Shown piece by piece: positions 61,059-64,000 of a stretch of DNA of 64,000 nucleotides (its first letter is position 1; every line of letters starts with the position of its first letter). The stretch spans positions 1 through 64,000 of the forward strand of contig CAYTGI010000001.1 of the NCBI GenBank assembly GCA_964437465.1. The letters are read 5' to 3'. The position numbers and the translations under genes are program-made. The notes beneath the pieces were generated by a model that ran no database searches, was not told where the DNA came from, and saw only the letters and a list, made by a program, of their open reading frames with translations. The DNA comes from JAGQLF01 sp964437465. Lineage in GTDB: Bacteria; Patescibacteriota; Dojkabacteria; J137.

Positions 61059-61117
61059 TTGGTTATTTTAAAAAGAAAGATATTTAACTATAAATGATTT
61101 GGTTTAAAGTTTATGAA

Positions 61118-61310
61118 GGAGAGATGGCCGCTAAAGAGATTACATCAGAGCGAAGCGATGATAGTAAGATCTTTGTCCTGCGAAGCTAGTAAAGTAGGAA
61201 GTGGTTTAAGGTGCATCGCCTCTAACATGCTCCCGATTATATCGGGGCGCAGGTTCGCCACAGACATGTGTCGTGTCGCCATGATGAATATCATGGTGAA
61301 TCCTATAACA
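61118..61310 (+). pseudogene. tRNA-Ser remnant split by two insertions
   Basis: Pieces in tRNA order: GGAGAGATGGCCG (61118-61130), then AGTGGTTTAAGGTGCATCG...with a long variable arm CTCCCGATTATATCGGGG and GCAGGTTCG (61200-61257), then AATCCT (61299-61304). The first pieces closely match the intact tRNA-Ser at 61569. A 69-nt block (61131-61199) splits the D arm and a 41-nt palindromic block (61258-61298) splits the T loop after TTCG. The 3' acceptor strand is lost. The variable arm differs from the intact gene, so this was a separate tRNA-Ser (the remnant loop reads CCTCTAA; identity uncertain). Confidence 0.7.
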
Positions 61311-61313
61311 ACA

Positions 61314-61567
61314 ATGTACTATATTTAGCTACTAAGACAAAGAATAAGCAAATCTACACTGGTTATACTTCTAATTTAAGAAGGAGAGTAAAAGAACATA
61401 AATCTGTCTAAGTAAAGTTTACAAGTAAAAGATTACCAGTTGAACTTATTCATTACTAAGCCTATCTACTAGAGACAGATGCAAGAAGAAGAGAAAAATA
61501 TCTCAAATCAACAGAAGGAAAGAAGATGCTAAAATTACAAATAAGAGACTTACTCCAAGAAATTTGA
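61314..61567 (+). pseudogene. GIY-YIG nuclease, dead
   Basis: MYYI is followed by a stop, and one frame over the family sequence continues ATKTKNKQIYTGYTSNLRRRVKEHKSV, then TAA, VKFTSKRLPVELIHY, TAA, AYLLETDARRREKYLKSTEGKK to TGA at 61565-61567. This is the small stand-alone GIY-YIG (YhbQ/UvrC-like) nuclease with its IYTGYT and EKYLKS parts. One frameshift and two internal stops show decay. It ends 1 bp before tRNA-Ser. Such genes move in some mobile elements. Confidence 0.85.
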
Positions 61568-61568
61568 A

Positions 61569-61655
61569 GGAGAGGTGGCCGAGTGGTTTAAGGCGCATCG
61601 TTGGAAACGATGTTTATGTTTATTCATAACGCAGGTTCGAATCCTGTCCTCTCCG
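61569..61655 (+). tRNA. tRNA-Ser (GGA)
   Basis: 87 nt, class II: acceptor GGAGAGG/CCTCTCC, D arm, anticodon stem ATCG/CGAT with loop TTGGAAA (anticodon GGA), long variable arm, T arm GCAGGTTCGAATCCTGT. Discriminator G as in serine tRNAs; CCA not encoded. It is intact, in contrast with the remnant 450 bp upstream. Confidence 0.97.
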
Positions 61656-61663
61656 TATCTTTT

Positions 61664-61689
61664 AAATTTGAATCTTTAGATTCAAATTT
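61664..61689. repeat. AT hairpin after tRNA-Ser
   Basis: AAATTTGAATC and GATTCAAATTT, perfect 11-bp arms with loop TTTA, 9 bp after the tRNA. It could be a processing or stop signal for the tRNA transcript, although no T run follows. Confidence 0.6.
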
Positions 61690-61816
61690 GGAAGATGGAG
61701 ATAGAAATGGTTTGATCTCACGAAGTGAGTTCGGTGCGAAGCACTGCGCAAATGAACGAAGTGAATGCGCTTACATCCTGTCCTCTTCGCCAGACTTCGC
61801 TAAAGCTTCGTCTGGC
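61690..61816 (+). repeat. Palindromic modules with a tRNA-Ser 3' fragment
   Basis: Short perfect hairpins with CGAAG cores (CTCACGAAGTGAG near 61717-61729; GTGCGAAGCAC near 61734-61744; more near 61756) are followed by ATCCTGTCCTCT (61775-61786), 12 bases identical to the tRNA-Ser 3' end. TTCG at 61730-61733 precedes, so a block of about 41 nt again splits TTCG from ATCC. Then GCCAGAC...GTCTGGC (61789-61816) is a further inverted repeat. No gene is seen from 61656 to 61887; a 74-residue frame there is a by-product. Confidence 0.65.
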
Positions 61817-61887
61817 TGGAATTGAAACTAACACCAAAATCAATTTGAATGTTAAAGTACTTTTATATTGAATTATAAAATTGTCGG

Positions 61888-63216
61888 ATGTTTGGATTAA
61901 TAGGATTTTGGTTGTTTCTTAACTTTCATAGAGATAGTATTTTTCCGCTCAGCCAATCTTCTAGCCAAATTTTGATTGCTATTTATTCTGCTTTTGGATT
62001 CTTATTGTTACTATTTTTTTTCGTAATCTCTAGGAACTCAACATTAAATTTTGATATATCTAAAAAGTATCAAACGATTTTATTACAAAGTTTTCTTTGG
62101 TTAAATTTTTTAATTCTTGAATTTTCTATTTACAGATTATGGCAAGCGGAGAGTGAACTGATTCATACTGACAAGTTTTATATTGTCTCTGTAATTCTAT
62201 TTATTTTAACAATATTATCCTCTATAGTAGTTTCTAATACATCAAGGCTTGGAAGGGTCCGAACAATATATTCTTTTCTATTTTTGGCTTCATTAATGAG
62301 CATTTCTATAATGTATCTAGTACCCGCGTCCGCTAAGCTCGGAGATTTAATTCCTATCATTAATGAAATGATCAGCTCTTTATTTAACGGTGAAAATATT
62401 TATCAATATTACTTGCTAGATAATGGAGTAGCTACTCAAGCTGTTCGGCAGCCTGGCAATATCTTATTCTATATACCATTTCAACTATTAGGTATTGATA
62501 TAAGGTTTGCAAATATATTTTATTTCTCACTAACAATATTTTTATTAGTTAATATTTACCAAAAAGAGATTCAACATAATTTTGTTGGTTACTTTAGTAT
62601 ACTTTTATTAATTTTCTTCCCATATAGAATTTTTAGAACAGATCTATACGATGTACCATATTGGTTTATATTTGTTCTATTTATATATTTTTTTAAAAGA
62701 AAAAAAGATTTAATAGCTCCTATAGTCTGGGGTTTCAGTATTTTTACTCAGGTTTGGAGCTGGATTTTCACACCAATACTTTTTATTTACTTATATAAAA
62801 AAAGAGGAATTAAAAATACAGCAAGATTCATAGCTATTTCAGGGATTACAGCTTTAGTATTATTCCTACCGTTTGTATTTAATAATATAGATAATTACTA
62901 CGAGCATGTTTTTGGTTTTTACAATAGCTCAAGAGAAGCAGGAATAGAATTTGGTTCTAGCATCCACTTAAGTCAAGTCATACAGTTTTTATTAGATTCA
63001 AGCATTTTCCCTTTTCTACAGTTGTTTCAAATGCTAACAATTTTCATTATATTTTTGTTCTTAAAAAAAAATTTACCGAACCTTTTATTTAGTCTAGGGT
63101 TAGCTTTTTTTGCATTTATGAGTCTAAATACTCATACTTGGCCATATATGTACTTGCTCATTTTCTTGGCTATGATTTTTATTATATTTGAAGAAGGAAG
63201 GAGATCTAACACTTAA
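61888..63216 (+). CDS. Multi-spanning membrane protein, possibly a GT-C glycosyltransferase
   Basis: 442 residues with about 11-12 membrane helices. After TM4 a loop GENIYQYYLLDNGVATQAVRQPGNILFYIPFQLLG resembles the first outside loop of polyprenyl-phosphate-sugar (GT-C/GT87-like) transferases, though no clear DD or DE pair is seen. A sugar transferase using a lipid-linked donor is my best guess, not a firm call. TATAAA at 61874-61879 lies 8 nt before the ATG, again fitting a leaderless mRNA. Confidence 0.55.
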   Translation: MFGLIGFWLFLNFHRDSIFPLSQSSSQILIAIYSAFGFLLLLFFFVISRNSTLNFDISKKYQTILLQSFLWLNFLILEFSIYRLWQAESELIHTDKFYIVSVILFILTILSSIVVSNTSRLGRVRTIYSFLFLASLMSISIMYLVPASAKLGDLIPIINEMISSLFNGENIYQYYLLDNGVATQAVRQPGNILFYIPFQLLGIDIRFANIFYFSLTIFLLVNIYQKEIQHNFVGYFSILLLIFFPYRIFRTDLYDVPYWFIFVLFIYFFKRKKDLIAPIVWGFSIFTQVWSWIFTPILFIYLYKKRGIKNTARFIAISGITALVLFLPFVFNNIDNYYEHVFGFYNSSREAGIEFGSSIHLSQVIQFLLDSSIFPFLQLFQMLTIFIIFLFLKKNLPNLLFSLGLAFFAFMSLNTHTWPYMYLLIFLAMIFIIFEEGRRSNT

Positions 63217-63339
63217 AACTTGCTAATAATTATCTTTTTTAAATTGTAAAGGGTTAAGTATGTATTAAAAAGTTAATATGTTTTTATTACAGTATGATTG
63301 CATAATCTAAGAAATTTACAGAAAAATGTCTTAAAGATG

Positions 63340-63368
63340 TTGACTTCGTAATTTCACATTCATATACT
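63340..63368 (+). promoter_or_regulatory. Promoter of the pseudopilin gene
   Basis: TTGACT (63340-63345), 17-bp spacer, TATACT (63363-63368). A leader of about 35 nt before ATG 63410. One of the best promoters of the window, as expected for an abundant surface protein. Confidence 0.65.
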
Positions 63369-63409
63369 AGTAGTATAAATAGAAATAATTTAATTTTTAT
63401 GTTTCATTC

Positions 63410-63901
63410 ATGAATAACCATGAGGAAAATAACAACAAGGAAGGATTCACATTGATTGAGATCCTAGTTGTAGTTGCTTTGATTGCGATCTTAGCAACAA
63501 TTACATTCATCGCTATTAATCCAGCGAGAAACTTTAGAGATACAAGAAATGCACAGAGAAGTTCAGATGTGTTGCAGATTTTAAATGCTGTTACTCAGTA
63601 CACTTCAGAGCAAGGAAACGATCTTGACTCTCTTGCTGTAGCTTCAACTACTGTTTGGGGAACAGGATTAACTGCACTTCCACTATGTTCAGCAACTCCT
63701 GCGCCAATCGGAACCACAGCTGATGTTTCTGTAGATATCTCTGCTGTATTAGTTCCTGATTACATTGTAGGTATTCCATCTGATCCTTCTGTAACAACTG
63801 CACCAGGAAATACTGGATATACAATCTGTGAAGAAGCTAGTGGTAGAGTAACTGTTGCAGCACCAAATGCTGAATCAACAACTATTTCTGTTTCTAGATA
63901 A
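63410..63901 (+). CDS. Type IV pilin / pseudopilin
   Basis: 163 residues. The short leader (MNNHEENNNKEG) ends at the prepilin peptidase site G-F, followed by the pilin helix FTLIEILVVVALIAILATIT with the conserved Glu at +5. The rest is a small outside domain with a cysteine pair in the C-terminal half. Patescibacteria carry many such genes for adhesion and DNA uptake. A perfect promoter and terminator flank it, so it is a single-gene unit. Confidence 0.92.
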   Translation: MNNHEENNNKEGFTLIEILVVVALIAILATITFIAINPARNFRDTRNAQRSSDVLQILNAVTQYTSEQGNDLDSLAVASTTVWGTGLTALPLCSATPAPIGTTADVSVDISAVLVPDYIVGIPSDPSVTTAPGNTGYTICEEASGRVTVAAPNAESTTISVSR

Positions 63902-63912
63902 TGTTGCAAATT

Positions 63913-63953
63913 AGCTCCTATTTTTTTAAACTGAAAAGTAGGAGTTTATTTTA
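63913..63953 (+). terminator. Rho-independent terminator of the pseudopilin gene
   Basis: CTCCTA (63915-63920) pairs with TAGGAG (63939-63944), extended by T-run/A-run pairing inside the loop, followed by TTTATTTT. Placed 12 bp after the stop. Confidence 0.75.
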
Positions 63954-63975
63954 ATTAATATATAAAATTACTGTT

Positions 63976-64000
63976 ATGGAAAATAACAAACAAACGAAAA
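63976..64000 (+). CDS. Start of the next gene (cut by the window end)
   Basis: ATG 63976 opens MENNKQTK and continues past the window. TATAAA at 63961-63966 is 9 nt upstream, again leaderless in look. The polar start resembles the pseudopilin leader before it (MNNHEENNNKEG), so this may be another pilin, but only 8 codons are visible. Confidence 0.35.

Noticed and set aside
61118..61655. attL/attR of an integrated element in tRNA-Ser
   Set aside because: The variable arms of the two tRNA copies differ, no integrase is present, and only 450 bp lie between them; an old tandem tRNA-Ser pair fits better.
61601..61825. 74-residue open frame over tRNA-Ser
   Set aside because: Starts inside the tRNA and runs through palindromic modules; not protein-like.

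Overview
The window is 64 kb of AT-rich, densely packed bacterial DNA using the standard code: TGA is a working stop, for example at 4897-4899, 6413-6415 and 32336-32338. Genes are often separated by a few bases or overlap by 4 (ATGA), and clear Shine-Dalgarno sequences are mostly absent. Several genes carry a -10 hexamer only 6-9 nt before the start codon, so leaderless mRNAs are likely. Many proteins are unrecognised small acidic 'MSD...' proteins. With sortase, pseudopilin, tRNAs lacking an encoded CCA, split transketolase, phosphoketolase and a GrpE with an extra domain, this suggests a Candidate Phyla Radiation (Patescibacteria) genome. Dojkabacteria (WS6) or a relative is possible but not proven. 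TGA use as stop argues against Gracilibacteria and Absconditabacteria. The 10-N gap at 5511-5520 marks a scaffolded, probably metagenomic, assembly.

Layout. 0.15-8.8 kb: oligoendopeptidase F, an atypical Nramp-fold transporter, an SDR, two unknowns, a two-gene ABC exporter with an assembly gap, a glycosyltransferase and a small unknown. 8.9-11.9 kb: dnaK (with CIRCE-like operator) and grpE. 11.9-16.9 kb: a thymidylate/folate block with a nucleoside deoxyribosyltransferase-like protein, a thymidine-kinase-like ATPase, dcd, thyA, folA and a frameshifted 5-formyl-THF cyclo-ligase. 17-25.6 kb: acetate kinase, an RND transporter, a pterin dehydratase, a DUF3095 protein, a sortase and small membrane proteins. 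25.7-35.5 kb: a sugar-phosphate cluster zwf-gnd-tal-tktN-tktC-pgi-xfp. With ackA at 17 kb it gives a route from glucose-6-P through pentose phosphates to acetyl-P, acetate and ATP. It is interrupted by palindromic repeats and a DUF559 endonuclease gene. 35.4-45.8 kb: Nudix, a RelA/SpoT homologue, a bactofilin-like membrane protein, dnaE, a YjeF-type protein, MscS and a frameshifted DHH phosphoesterase. 45.8-53.1 kb: membrane unknowns, umuD and umuC, a frameshifted glyoxalase/hydrolase fusion, three tandem PAS proteins (one dead) and tRNA-Ala. 53.1-61.1 kb: ABC exporter, Smr protein, two unknowns sharing an N-terminal motif, rarA, a RodZ-like protein and an OGG1-type glycosylase. 61.1-64 kb: a degraded island (interrupted tRNA-Ser remnant, dead GIY-YIG nuclease, intact tRNA-Ser, palindromic modules), then a multispanning membrane protein and a type IV pseudopilin.

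Two regions deserve most attention. One is the DUF559 gene between perfect 35-bp copies of a palindromic repeat; the second copy supplies its last codons and stop. The other is the tRNA-Ser/GIY-YIG island, where about 41-nt palindromic modules appear to split the T-loop sequence at TTCG in two separate tRNA-derived remnants. Three otherwise well conserved genes each lack one base in an A/T run, which suggests homopolymer error in the assembly, whereas the PAS and GIY-YIG genes carry several lesions and look truly dead.
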